Origin: a virus
Strand: one strand, 5' to 3'
DNA length: 44,076 nucleotides
IMG/VR virus record: IMGVR_UViG_3300046491_000454
Span: 1-44,076 of that record
Positions 24,152 to 32,706 of the stretch are shown here, piece by piece. How positions within the stretch are numbered: the stretch's first letter is position 1; each line of letters begins with the position of its first letter. Made by a program: the position numbers and the translations under genes. Below the pieces are notes generated by a model. The model saw nothing but the letters and a program-made list of their open reading frames with translations, was not told where the DNA came from and did no database searches.

Positions 24152-24379
24152 TCAGCCGCCGGGAACGACGGTGCGCGCGCGTGAGCGGCCGCGCTGCACG
24201 CCCGACAGGCGGCGCACGTGGCCATTCCATTGCTCGCGCCCGACCACCACCCAGCGCAGGTCGGCGCGCGTGAGCTTGCGGCCAGCGATTTCGTAGCTCT
24301 GGCCACCCAGCACCGCCGCTTCGGCGGCGATGTAAGTGTCGAGCATGAGTTGGGCTTGCTCCAGGGTGATGCCGGACAT
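24152..24379 (-). CDS. gpW-like / DUF6148 head-tail connector
   Basis: Encodes 75 residues from the ATG at 24379 with GGAACCCC upstream. The sequence ITLEQAQLMLDTYIAAEAAV then QSYEIAGRKLTRADL is the typical helix-strand-helix of gpW-like (DUF6148) proteins, which sit between terminase and portal genes and plug the head after packaging. The C terminus is basic, which suits DNA contact. Confidence 0.82.
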   Translation of the reverse strand: MSGITLEQAQLMLDTYIAAEAAVLGGQSYEIAGRKLTRADLRWVVVGREQWNGHVRRLSGVQRGRSRARTVVPGG

Positions 24380-24467
24380 GGGGTTCCTTCCTATTTGTGC
24401 CAGTGTAGGGGCGTGCCGACGCCAAAAATAGGGCAAATCGAGACGAGGTTGGCGTGCCCGGCGGCGA

Positions 24468-24758
24468 TCAGGGCGGGCGCTTCATCAGGCGGTAGAGCGC
24501 GGCGCGGCCAATCTTGAATTTCTTGGTGATTTCCTCGGTACTCATGTCCGTGAGTCCTGCCTGATAGATCTTTTCGCGCAGCGCTGCCGAAGGGTGGCGC
24601 TTGGTTTTCGGGATGAACAGGCGCTGCCCCCCGAACTGGGCCCGCACAGCGCGTTCGATCTCCTCGGCGCTCTCGTCGGGCAGGCCGGCGGCACGGCATT
24701 CCTGCAGGATTACACCGATGAGGTCGAGCGAGAGTTCCTCGGCGTCGAGCGGCTTCAT
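24468..24758 (-). CDS. Mor-family transcription regulator-like protein
   Basis: Encodes 96 residues. The N-terminal LDLIGVILQECRAAGLPDES helix bundle, the AEEIERAVRAQFGGQRLFIP linker and the C-terminal helix-turn-helix MSTEEITKKFKIGRAALYRL fit the Mor/C activator family of phage Mu. The ATG overlaps the terminase stop codon. Mor proteins bind middle or late promoters as dimers. Here the gene sits in the head operon rather than before it, so it may instead act as a packaging or DNA-binding accessory. Family confidence is good, target unknown. Confidence 0.78.
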   Translation of the reverse strand: MKPLDAEELSLDLIGVILQECRAAGLPDESAEEIERAVRAQFGGQRLFIPKTKRHPSAALREKIYQAGLTDMSTEEITKKFKIGRAALYRLMKRPP

Positions 24759-26797
24759 CGCGCACCCCGGCGCAGGCCGGACAGCGAGATGCGGCCGCCG
24801 ACGACCACGGGCGGTGTCGCTGCGGGGGCTGGGGCCGCGGCTGGCGGCGCTTCCGCCACCTGGTGGGCATGCTGTACCGGCGCCGGGGACACTGGCGCTT
24901 GCGGCGCTGGGACGGCTGCTGTCGCCGATGCCGCTGGTGCTGCCACATGCGCGGGTTGCGCCACCGCTTCCTTGAACAAGTCGCGGTTTGGCGGGCAGAG
25001 TTTGTCGCGCCGCGCTTGCCAGTAACTCTCGGGTTTCCTGTTCAGCCCAAGATGGTAGGCGGCGGCCAGGTTGTACACCATCAGGTCAAGCGCCTCGTTG
25101 CGATCGCTGGCCTTCTTTTCCCAGACGCTGGTTTTGCGCCCGCGCTTGTAGAGGGTGATCCGGTATTCGGCCGTCAGCTGCTTGTAGTAGTCTTCCTGCA
25201 GGTCGGTCGAGAAGTGGACAGCGCCCTTGCCGGCCACCCGTTGCCAGCGGCTGGTCAGGTAATCCTTCGCGGTGTCGGTGCCGATGAACCACAGCTGGCC
25301 GCCGCGCTTTTCGACCTTGCCTCGGTGATTGATGTCGACGATGGTCGGCTTGGTGCAGATGATCGGCCGGGCCGGGCGCGACTCGCCCTTGATGGCAAAC
25401 ACGCCGCGGCGCCGGCGTGTGTAGGTGAAATTGTAGACGTCCTGGGTATGGTTGCCGCCGCTGTCGACGAAGGTCGCCTGGATGTCCATCATTTCACCGT
25501 AGGCGTGCCGGTAGCGCGTACCGATCAGTTCATCGGCGCGGCGCCAGGTCACATCCTCGGATGGCGAGCCGTGGATGATCTGGTAGTCGACGATCCAGCA
25601 CTCCATGCCCTCGCCCCAGGCCACCACCTTGAACTCGAGGCGGTCGTTCTGGGTGTCGATCGCCGCGGTCAGCACCAGGCCGTCGGCCGGCACCGTGCCG
25701 AGGCGGTAGTCTTCGGCGCGGTCCTTCAGGGCGTCGTGCTTGGTCTGTTCTTTGGCACGCTCCCAGGAACGCGCCAGGCGCGTGTTGTAGAACACGATCA
25801 TCAACTCCTCGCTGCCCTCGTCGAGCGCCTTTTTTGCCGCCTGGTATTCGCGCCACAGGCCAATCCAGGAGAACCACCCGTACGGCAGGAACATGGCGTT
25901 GATCGTGAAGCTGACCGTTTCGCCGTCGCCCTCGACGCCTTCCGACCAGGCGCCGCGCTCGAACATGCGGCCCTTGTCGCTTTCGACCATCACGGCGCCG
26001 CACTCGCTGCAGGGGTACAGCGCGGTCTCGCCGTCGTCCGTCACCGTCAGGCGTTCGAAGACCAGCGGCTGGGCATGGCCGCAGTGCACGCAATCGGCGA
26101 GCGCTTCCTCGCGCGTGCCCTTTTCGAACAGCGCCTCGATGATCGACTCGCCCTTGATCGTGGGCGAGCTGGGGAAGTAGGACTTCCGGTTGCGCTCGAA
26201 CGTGGTCTGGCGCGCCTCGGCCAGCGCGACCGGGTCACCCTCGCCGTTGACGTTGGCTTCGGCGCGGTCGACCTCGTCGAACAGCACGCGCCGCGCCGGG
26301 ATCTCGGACAGGTTGGCAGCGGCGCCGGCGGTGACAATGTGCAGCGCGCCGCCGATGTATTCCTTGGTGTCGAGCGTGTTGACGCTGTCCCGGGCGCGCG
26401 GCGCAGCCACGCGCTCGAGCAGCTCGGGCACCGCGGCGATGGTCTTCGAGATCCGCGCGCTGGTCCGCTTGGCAAGCTTGCCGGTCGGCAGGATCCACAG
26501 GAAGTTCGCTGGCGACTGGTGCACGCTGGCGCCGAACCAGTTCAGGCCCACCTGGGTCTTGAGCATCTGCGAGGCGCCCATCAGCGCCACCCGCTTGCAG
26601 GGGTGGCTGTCCGACAGGACCTGCATCACCCGCCGCGCATGCGGCGTGCGGCTGGTGCGGTACTTGCCGTATTCGTTGGCGCCCGAGTCCTTTGGAATCA
26701 CCATGAACTGGTCGGCCCACTCATCCACCGTCAGGTTCGGGTCGGGCTGCAGGCCACGCGCGAAAGCGTGATCGACGACGTCGACAGCTGGGGTCAT
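24755..26797 (-). CDS. Terminase large subunit, lambda gpA family
   Basis: Encodes 680 residues. Seen features: a variant Walker A (ALMGASQMLKTQ), a Walker B-type segment RRVLFDEVDRAE, a zinc-ribbon-like pair of cysteine knuckles (DCVHCGHAQ and YPCSECGAVM), and the nuclease region starting AAIDTQNDRLEFKVVAWGEG. It is the DNA packaging motor and cos-cutting nuclease. A Pro/Ala-rich tail follows near residue 620. The start overlaps the terminase small subunit stop. A cos-type mechanism is inferred from family membership. Confidence 0.94.
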   Translation of the reverse strand: MTPAVDVVDHAFARGLQPDPNLTVDEWADQFMVIPKDSGANEYGKYRTSRTPHARRVMQVLSDSHPCKRVALMGASQMLKTQVGLNWFGASVHQSPANFLWILPTGKLAKRTSARISKTIAAVPELLERVAAPRARDSVNTLDTKEYIGGALHIVTAGAAANLSEIPARRVLFDEVDRAEANVNGEGDPVALAEARQTTFERNRKSYFPSSPTIKGESIIEALFEKGTREEALADCVHCGHAQPLVFERLTVTDDGETALYPCSECGAVMVESDKGRMFERGAWSEGVEGDGETVSFTINAMFLPYGWFSWIGLWREYQAAKKALDEGSEELMIVFYNTRLARSWERAKEQTKHDALKDRAEDYRLGTVPADGLVLTAAIDTQNDRLEFKVVAWGEGMECWIVDYQIIHGSPSEDVTWRRADELIGTRYRHAYGEMMDIQATFVDSGGNHTQDVYNFTYTRRRRGVFAIKGESRPARPIICTKPTIVDINHRGKVEKRGGQLWFIGTDTAKDYLTSRWQRVAGKGAVHFSTDLQEDYYKQLTAEYRITLYKRGRKTSVWEKKASDRNEALDLMVYNLAAAYHLGLNRKPESYWQARRDKLCPPNRDLFKEAVAQPAHVAAPAASATAAVPAPQAPVSPAPVQHAHQVAEAPPAAAPAPAATPPVVVGGRISLSGLRRGAR

Positions 26798-27366
26798 TCA
26801 ACCTCGCCTTCCGTGCCGCCGCGCACGCTCAGCTTGGTCTCCAGCGCCCGGGCCATGTTGACCAGCAGGGCCCGATGCTCGCGGTCGATCACCTCTTCGC
26901 ATTCCGCGGCCCCCGCCAGGCCAGCGACATCCGCCGCGATCCGCCGGGCGCAGTTGGTCAGGCCGTCGCGCAGCGCACGCCCGATTTCAAACACGGCCGC
27001 ATCGACTTCCGTCTTGACCAGGTACCGCCCGCGCATCTCGGCTTCCTTCATCTCGGCCAGCGCCGCCTCCGCCGCCTCCCTGCGCGCGCGGCTCGTTTCG
27101 TACCCCGGCACCGTCGCCTTCGGTTCCGTACCTCCCGTCCCTCCCGCACCCGCCGGCGCAGCGGGAACCGCCCCATCAGCCAGGGGGGAGGTGCCCTCCC
27201 CCTTCGTCCGCGTCCTGGTGTTGGTTTTGTACAGGTGCGTCGCGTACGTGGAGTCCACCTTCCCATCCGTCACTGGAATCCCGCACCGCTTGATGGCCGC
27301 GTACCCCTGCTGGCGGGAAATCCCGACCGTCTTGGCCCAGTCAGCGATGGTTGTCAGGTTTGGCAT
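26794..27366 (-). CDS. Terminase small subunit (Nu1-like)
   Basis: Encodes 190 residues. An N-terminal helix-turn-helix (LTTIADWAKTVGISRQQGYA) would bind the packaging start site. A Pro/Gly/Thr-rich linker (about residues 55-85) leads to a helical C-terminal part (AALAEMKEAEMRGRYLVKTE and a long Arg/Ala helix) that would contact the large subunit. The gene order terminase small then large is standard. Three TTGTCAGG repeats lie at and just upstream of its start. Confidence 0.86.
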   Translation of the reverse strand: MPNLTTIADWAKTVGISRQQGYAAIKRCGIPVTDGKVDSTYATHLYKTNTRTRTKGEGTSPLADGAVPAAPAGAGGTGGTEPKATVPGYETSRARREAAEAALAEMKEAEMRGRYLVKTEVDAAVFEIGRALRDGLTNCARRIAADVAGLAGAAECEEVIDREHRALLVNMARALETKLSVRGGTEGEVE

Positions 27367-27398
27367 CAGTTTTGGTACTTGTCAGGTTATTTGTCAGG
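27351..27398. repeat. Three TTGTCAGG direct repeats at the terminase start
   Basis: Copies at 27351-27358, 27379-27386 and 27391-27398, the first inside the terminase small gene, the others directly upstream. They could be binding sites for the terminase small subunit (R-site-like) or for a late-gene regulator. Followed within 100 bases by a GC-rich region with seven consecutive G near 27480, which may contain cos or a terminator. Confidence 0.5.
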
Positions 27399-27511
27399 AA
27401 ATGTTTTGGGCACCGGCTAGTGTTTTGACGGGGCCTGAATTACCCTTGGGTACGCTCTCTCTGGAAGAACCTAACCCCGGGGGGGTAGCCGGGCGGGGCC
27501 CGGCCGCCCTC

Positions 27512-28336
27512 TCAGGCCGCCGTCCTCTCCCCGGTCAGTCGGGACAGGAACGCGGCGAGCGATTCGCCGGCGGCCTGCTCCATCGCGGCTACGGTCGCGC
27601 CGTCCTTCTGGACCTCGAGCACGCCGTCGGACCACAGCGCGCAGCGATACACGGGCACGCCTGGTTCGTTGGCCTTGGGTGCGCCTGGTTGGTCTGTCAT
27701 GGGCGCGGCTACGCCGCCACGGCTTGCGCTCGCCGAACGACGAGGCGTTCCCGTTTTCGCGGGAACGGACTGCGGCACTCCCGCCAGTGGCGCTGACTGC
27801 TGCAGCGGGGCAGCATTGGTGGCGATACCGGCGGCAGGTTGCGGTTGATCGTTGCCCGCCGCAGCGCTGGCAACCGGCGCCTGGGTCGCACTGCCAAGCG
27901 TCCAGTTCTTGCCGTCCCGGGCGAGGCGGCCATCCGTTACCGCGTGGGTCAGATAGTTCGACGCTTGGTCACTCGGCTTCAGGCCCAGCACCACGTGCAG
28001 CTCGTACGAGCTGGCTGTGCCGTGCTTCCGCACGAAGGCGATGGCGCGCTCGGTCTTGTTCAGGTCCGCGTGGGCAGCGGCGAACCGGGCGGCGTGCGCC
28101 TTGACTGCGATTGGGTTGTAGGCGGCGGATGCCTTGAACCGTTCGGACAGGTCGTACAGCTGGCATGCCATGCCAGCCGGCGAGGTGCCTGGTTCGGACA
28201 CGACGTCGCCCACCGCGATCAACCCGGCCAACGAGGCCTGCACATCCTCCAGGGCGATGTCGAGGCGGTCAGCGAGCTGCACCGCGCGGCACTTCGGGGT
28301 TTGAGCAATCTGCTCAATGATGCCTTGGTCGTTCAT
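27512..28336 (-). CDS. Winged-helix phage protein, DUF1627-like
   Basis: Encodes 274 residues. Two winged-helix-like regions are visible: residues 1-70 (IIEQIAQTPKCRAVQLADRL, then SLAGLIAVGDVVSE) and residues 95-145 (RAIAFVRKHGTASSYELHVV, then LTHAVTDGRLARDGKNW). An unordered Pro/Ala/Gln linker follows, then a compact C-terminal domain (YRCALWSDGVLEVQKDGATV). This arrangement resembles DUF1627 phage proteins, thought to bind DNA. It lies at the border of the late and early regions, suggesting a regulatory or replication role. Confidence 0.6.
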   Translation of the reverse strand: MNDQGIIEQIAQTPKCRAVQLADRLDIALEDVQASLAGLIAVGDVVSEPGTSPAGMACQLYDLSERFKASAAYNPIAVKAHAARFAAAHADLNKTERAIAFVRKHGTASSYELHVVLGLKPSDQASNYLTHAVTDGRLARDGKNWTLGSATQAPVASAAAGNDQPQPAAGIATNAAPLQQSAPLAGVPQSVPAKTGTPRRSASASRGGVAAPMTDQPGAPKANEPGVPVYRCALWSDGVLEVQKDGATVAAMEQAAGESLAAFLSRLTGERTAA

Positions 28337-28393
28337 CTTTTTTTCTCCCTTGTTGTTGCCGCCCGGTGACCCGGGCGGGTGGTGCTAGATCGT

Positions 28394-28687
28394 TTATTCG
28401 CGGTTCACGTGGCCAGCAGAGCTGGCGACCGATACGCCCCCGATGGGTGCGGTCTCGGGCGTGAATTCACCGGAGCCGTTCCACGACAGGTAGCCGTTGC
28501 AGGACACCGTGATGTCCTTGGTGTCGTCGTCGGCCAGCAGGTCGATCACAGTGCCCGCGTTCGCCAGAGCGGCAGCGCGGTCACGTGCATGGATGGGTTG
28601 CTGGCCGACGATCTCGTCGAATTTAGCGGCCATTGCCTCCTTGGCTGCCGCTTTGTTTGCTGCTTTGACATTGAACGAATAGCTCAT
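28394..28687 (-). CDS. Small phage protein of unknown function
   Basis: Encodes 97 residues. The N-terminal helix (SFNVKAANKAAAKEAMAAKF) is followed by DEIVGQQPIHARDRAAALAN and a beta-hairpin region (DITVSCNGYLSWNG). The pattern of a basic helix followed by a small fold resembles small phage proteins of uncertain role. It has no membrane segment. It lies between the winged-helix protein and the gene at 28746. Confidence 0.6.
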   Translation of the reverse strand: MSYSFNVKAANKAAAKEAMAAKFDEIVGQQPIHARDRAAALANAGTVIDLLADDDTKDITVSCNGYLSWNGSGEFTPETAPIGGVSVASSAGHVNRE

Positions 28688-28745
28688 TTACTGCTCCCTT
28701 GTTGGTACTGCGGTTATGCGCATGCGCGCGGAATGGTTGTTGCTG

Positions 28746-29504
28746 TTATCGGAGCCGGACGGTCTGCATGGCCTTGGCCATCTCGGCGTTGAAGTGGACC
28801 GGGAAGCGCGCGTTGGCGGTGGCCTGGCCGATCTCGAAGAACTTCCAGCGCTGGCGGTACTGGACCGCCGGCACGAAGATGAACACCGGCTTGATGGCGC
28901 TGCCGTGGGCGAACTGGCGCTTCAGGTAGATCCCGGGCTTGAGGCCGCGGCGGGCGACCGGCAGCGCGAAGTAGGTGACGCCCTGGCGCGCGATGGTCCG
29001 GTTCGACCTGGCGCTGCCGGTGGCGCGCGACTCGTGGCCGGCGCCGCGCTGCACCTTCAGCTGCGACAGGATCTGGGTGATCTGGCTGCGCTTGACGTTG
29101 CCGTTGGCGTCGAGCTCGGCGCCGGCGGCGGGAACGGCATACCAGTGGGCGGGCATCAAGCCGTTAAGTTGGAGCAGGCGCTCCATGCCCTTCTGGCCAC
29201 GACTGCCGCCGTAGATGTGGGGCAGCAGGAAGCGGTCGGCCGGCGTGCCCTTGCCGAACGGGTTGTCCTTGACCCAGACGCGCGCCTCGAGGTTGGTCCT
29301 GGTGGCCGGCTTGACGAACAGGCCGTTCAGCGCGTACGGGGTCGGGCGGTCGAACACGCGCTGCATCTCGGCGACCTCGGCGGTCTTGACGTCCTGGATG
29401 GTGCGGGTCAGCGACACGGCGGCCACGAACGGCGCCTGGCGGCCCAGTGCCTGCAGGCGGGCCGCGATGTCGGGGAAGTTGTCTTTGACGCTGAGCTTGA
29501 ACAT
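28746..29504 (-). CDS. Phage protein, possible minor tail Z-like
   Basis: Encodes 252 residues. The N-terminal 50 residues (FPDIAARLQALGRQAPFVAA, then SLTRTIQDVKTAEVAEM) are helical and recall the start of minor tail Z-like proteins. The rest is basic and aromatic (FKLSVKDN, GLKPGIYLKRQFAHG, FIFVPAVQYRQRWKFFEIG). The gene is separated from the tail module and sits next to the primase and repeat region, which makes the tail assignment doubtful. A DNA-associated role is possible. Confidence 0.5.
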   Translation of the reverse strand: MFKLSVKDNFPDIAARLQALGRQAPFVAAVSLTRTIQDVKTAEVAEMQRVFDRPTPYALNGLFVKPATRTNLEARVWVKDNPFGKGTPADRFLLPHIYGGSRGQKGMERLLQLNGLMPAHWYAVPAAGAELDANGNVKRSQITQILSQLKVQRGAGHESRATGSARSNRTIARQGVTYFALPVARRGLKPGIYLKRQFAHGSAIKPVFIFVPAVQYRQRWKFFEIGQATANARFPVHFNAEMAKAMQTVRLR

Positions 29505-29559
29505 CAGGGCGCTCCGTTACAGGGTTGATCAGGCTGGAAGCGATACCCTGTTACGGCGA

Positions 29560-29732
29560 AACCCGCATGGATACTGGCTTTGAACAGGGTTAACAGGGTT
29601 AACACGGTAGTTACTACACGCATGAGGATTTTTACGGGGACCGGTTGTTTCGATTCGGCATTGCGCATGTGTGCGCGCGGACACCCTGTTAACCCTGTTA
29701 ACCCTGTAGAACCCGCATGGATGCTGGCTTTG
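29560..29732. repeat. Direct repeats flanking an iteron-like inverted-repeat region
   Basis: A 23-base sequence at 29560-29582 recurs at 29710-29732 with one mismatch (both begin AACCCGCATGGAT). Between them lie AACAGGGTT units: two in forward orientation at 29583-29600 and three inverted copies at 29682-29708. The arms 29584-29604 and 29687-29707 are complementary over 21 bases. Further ACCCTGTT copies occur near 29545 and 29765. No convincing gene covers 29505-29787. The region could be a replication origin or a large hairpin acting in transcription control. Confidence 0.8.
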
Positions 29733-29787
29733 CGGCTTACAGGCTTGCGGCTGAGGCTGTTAGACCCTGTTAACTTGAGCGCGAGCA

Positions 29788-32241
29788 TCACAGTTCCCCC
29801 TTGATTTCGCCGAGCGTGCGGAATTCCTCGCACTGCCTGCTCAGCGACTTCGGCTGGTCGCCCTCGGGCTGGGGCACGTGGAACACGGTGAGCAGCTTTT
29901 TGGAAGAAGCGCCGATGGCGACCCACTGCCGGTCCTTCTTCAGGCGCTGGGCGATCAGCTCGGGGAATTTGGCCAGCGACAGCGGCCGGAAGTTGTAGCG
30001 CGCGCAGAACCGCGAATACATCACGTACAGGTCGTTGGACAGGCACGAGCAGTACGGCACGCTCAACTCGCCGGCGGCCCAGGACAGGTAGAACGCCTCC
30101 CAGTCCGGGCGGCCGAAGTTGATCATGCGTTCCTTGGAGGCGGTCATCAGCGGCTTGGTGTGGGGGTCGAACTCGCCCAGCGGGTACTCGAGCAGGAACG
30201 CGTAGAAGGCTTCGCTCAGGCCGTGGCCGAGCGCGTCTTTGATGGCCAGGCGCAGGCCCTCGTCGAGCGGGGTGCTGGCCTCACCCACCAGGAAGCGGCG
30301 GTCGTTGGGCTCGATCGGCGCGGCCTGGAATTCGTTGGACAGCATCACCACGTTCATGTGGTTGGCTTCGGTGCGGTCGTCCTTGAATTTCTGGGTGACC
30401 GGCATGTCGCGGCCGGTGATCATGTGCTTGACCAGGCCGAAGTAGTTGTACTTGTCCTGGCGCGACAGCACCTCCTCGAACAAGACGAACAGCTTCTGGC
30501 TGCGCCAGTGGGTGTACTGGGTCTCGAGCTGGTGCTGGCCGCCGGTGGCGCCGTGGGCGCCGTAGATCGGCTTGACGATGCCCTCGAAGAACAGGCTCTT
30601 GCCGGTGCCCTGCTTTTCGCCGAAGAACAGCAGCGCGGTCTGCATCTTGGCGCCCGGGTGCTGCAGCGGGTAGGCCAGCCAGCACAGCACCCAGTGGAAG
30701 ACTTCGTCGCAGTTGGCTTCGCCGCTGCACAGGCTGTAGAGCAGCGCGAGCGCGAGCTGGGCCTTGGCCTCGTCCTTCTTCGGGGTCAGCGGGAAGCCTT
30801 CGAACATGTTGATGTGGGTGTCGAGGTCGACCTGCTGGGTGGGGTCGAACACCAGCTTGTCGAGGTCGATCTCGCGGTGCATCGGGTGGCCGATCCAGCG
30901 CGAGGCCAGGTCGTTGCCGCGCGCCAGGGCCATCGCATCGTAGGCGATCACGGTGCGCTTGTCGGCGTCCCACACGGTCTTGGTCCCGTACAGCAGGGTG
31001 TAGCGGTCGAGCATCATCACGATGTTGTCGGCCCCCGCCCCCCCTTCGTCGACGGCGACGCCGCGCACCATGCGCGGCAGGTTGCGCGGGCTGATGGTGC
31101 GGCGCTCGGCATGCTCGGACCAGGCGCGCGCCGCTTCCTTGCCGACCATGTCGACGAAGGCGGCGCGCTTCATCTTGAGTTTGTTGAGCGCATCCCAGAC
31201 GTCGGTCGAGCCCTGCACCAGGGCGCAGTGCGCGAGCGCACATTCGAGGGAGAAAATGCCGGTCATGACTGGCGGCTCCGTGTCGCTGGAGGGGGCCGGG
31301 GAACGGCTGCCCGCGTCGCCCGCCGCCGGTGTCGAAAGGGGCGCGGGGGAAACGGCGCCATCGCCCGCCGCTGCGGGCAGGCGCGGCGAGTGCGTGCGCG
31401 GTGGGCGCCAGCCGGCATCGACCGCCATCTTGTAGACCGTGGCCGCCGTGGTGCCGCTGCCGCCGAACGACTTCCAGTGCCCTTCGAGGTCCTTCACCCC
31501 GGCATACTTGGACGACTTGGACGACCACCAGTCCCAGACCGCCAACGCGCCTTCGCCGAGCGTTGCGTGGATCGCCATGCCGACCCGGATCCAGTTGTCG
31601 TACCCGCAATCGGCACTGATGCAGGCCAGGGCCGATTCCAGCTTGGAGCGCTCGTCGGTCGATTGGGGCATTGTAGGCGCAGGCCGCGCCACGTGCGCAC
31701 CCTTGGCCTGGTCGACCGTGGCGCGCAGGCGATTCAGGACCGTGGGTTCGATCGGCGCGATCGCGCGAGGGGCGCCGGGGAACGGCGCCGCCGTGAACGT
31801 GAAGAACTGGGCGCCGCAGAACACTTCGAGGCCGATGTCGTTCGACTTGAAGGTCTTGGTTTCGCCCGCGACGATGGTGTGCACGCCCTTGCGGGACGGC
31901 GAGTACTCGGTATAGGACGCGCAGGCCTCGATGATGGCCGCCGCGCGCGGCGCGACCACGCCATCGTCATCGATGCAGCCATCGATATCGATGCCGATCA
32001 ATCCATCGCCAGGCAGGAATGCGAAGCCGATGCCCGAATAACCCTGGCCGCAGCGCGCATGCGCCTCGGCCAGCGAGACGAGCTCGCCGCGGTCCTCGTC
32101 GCTGCCCTGCCTGCCGGTGCGGCGCTTGCCGGATACGTAGTACGGCATCTTGCGCGGCTTCTTCTCGCCCGGCTCGAAGCGCCACACCAGCCACTGGCGG
32201 CGCGCGGCCAGATCGTCGGGAATAACGCCGATGTCGATCAT
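29788..32241 (-). CDS. Primase-polymerase / D5-like helicase
   Basis: Encodes 817 residues from the ATG at 32241, overlapping the previous stop. N-terminal prim-pol features: RQWLVWRFEPGEKKPRKMPY, a DGLIGIDIDGCID catalytic acidic patch near residue 85, and SRKGVHTIVAGE. A PriCT-2-like linker (ACISADCGYDNWIRVGMAIH) occupies residues 205-290. The C-terminal half is a DUF5906/D5-type helicase with Walker A FFGEKQGTGKSLFFEG and the following HWRSQKLFVLFEEV acidic box. The protein would prime and unwind phage DNA at the origin. An iteron region directly follows its stop codon. Confidence 0.88.
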   Translation of the reverse strand: MIDIGVIPDDLAARRQWLVWRFEPGEKKPRKMPYYVSGKRRTGRQGSDEDRGELVSLAEAHARCGQGYSGIGFAFLPGDGLIGIDIDGCIDDDGVVAPRAAAIIEACASYTEYSPSRKGVHTIVAGETKTFKSNDIGLEVFCGAQFFTFTAAPFPGAPRAIAPIEPTVLNRLRATVDQAKGAHVARPAPTMPQSTDERSKLESALACISADCGYDNWIRVGMAIHATLGEGALAVWDWWSSKSSKYAGVKDLEGHWKSFGGSGTTAATVYKMAVDAGWRPPRTHSPRLPAAAGDGAVSPAPLSTPAAGDAGSRSPAPSSDTEPPVMTGIFSLECALAHCALVQGSTDVWDALNKLKMKRAAFVDMVGKEAARAWSEHAERRTISPRNLPRMVRGVAVDEGGAGADNIVMMLDRYTLLYGTKTVWDADKRTVIAYDAMALARGNDLASRWIGHPMHREIDLDKLVFDPTQQVDLDTHINMFEGFPLTPKKDEAKAQLALALLYSLCSGEANCDEVFHWVLCWLAYPLQHPGAKMQTALLFFGEKQGTGKSLFFEGIVKPIYGAHGATGGQHQLETQYTHWRSQKLFVLFEEVLSRQDKYNYFGLVKHMITGRDMPVTQKFKDDRTEANHMNVVMLSNEFQAAPIEPNDRRFLVGEASTPLDEGLRLAIKDALGHGLSEAFYAFLLEYPLGEFDPHTKPLMTASKERMINFGRPDWEAFYLSWAAGELSVPYCSCLSNDLYVMYSRFCARYNFRPLSLAKFPELIAQRLKKDRQWVAIGASSKKLLTVFHVPQPEGDQPKSLSRQCEEFRTLGEIKGEL

Positions 32242-32417
32242 TGGTCGACCTCGGACTGCAGCAGCTGCGCGAGCTGGCGCTCGTAGTGCGTCCGGATGTG
32301 GCGCTTTTCGGTGGCCGGGCGGATCCGTTCGACCGGGTCCGTGCACAAAGCATGACCTTGCTCAGTCCTGAACACTGGACCGGGTGCTACCTTTTGATCG
32401 ATGCTGGGGAAGTTCAT
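32238..32417 (-). CDS. Small hypothetical early protein
   Basis: Encodes 59 residues from the ATG at 32417. It ends with a TGA overlapping the primase ATG (ATGA), which implies translational coupling. The sequence has a conserved-looking RIRPATEKRHIRTHYERQLA block and ends LLQSEVDQ. No family recognised. The ribosome binding site upstream of this ATG is weak. Larger frames upstream on the same strand overlap the next gene and are less protein-like. Confidence 0.5.
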   Translation of the reverse strand: MNFPSIDQKVAPGPVFRTEQGHALCTDPVERIRPATEKRHIRTHYERQLAQLLQSEVDQ

Positions 32418-32442
32418 CTGTTGTTTTTCGCTGGGCAAAAAT

Positions 32443-32706
32443 TTAAACGACGCGGCGCGCGGCGCCGCACAGCGCGCGGATCTCGGCGACCGGCATGTCG
32501 AAGGTCTCGTGCACGCGCAGGATGTAGCTGGAACCGAACTTGAGGCGGCCGGCGCGCAGCGCGCAGATCGTCTCGCGAATGGTGCCCAGCCGGCGCGCCA
32601 GGGCGGCGTCGGTGTCCAGGCCGGCGCGTCGCTTGAGTTCGTCGAACAGGCGCGCCGGGCTGCCCTTGGCGCGCACCGCCAGCACATCCGCCGGCAGTGC
32701 CTTCAT
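32443..32706 (-). CDS. Small helix-turn-helix protein
   Basis: Encodes 87 residues. A lambda repressor-like helix-turn-helix is visible: LDTDAALARRLGTIRETICA followed by LRAGRLKFGSSYILRVHETF. The first ATG at 32706 overlaps the CII-type stop. It likely binds DNA in the early region, but the target is unknown. Similar small proteins accompany CII-family regulators in betaproteobacterial prophages. Confidence 0.65.
   Translation of the reverse strand: MKALPADVLAVRAKGSPARLFDELKRRAGLDTDAALARRLGTIRETICALRAGRLKFGSSYILRVHETFDMPVAEIRALCGAARRVV

Noticed and set aside
27440-27511. Intrinsic terminator in the GC-rich stretch
   Set aside because: GC palindromes are present but there is no T run on either strand after them.
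24863-27796. Plus-strand open frame of 977 residues
   Set aside because: Antisense to both terminase genes, which have convincing motifs; the frame has no family features.
29560-29732. CRISPR-like repeats
   Set aside because: Units are 8-9 bases, adjacent and in both orientations, without spacers of constant length.
29878-32286. Plus-strand open frame of 802 residues
   Set aside because: Antisense shadow of the primase-helicase gene.
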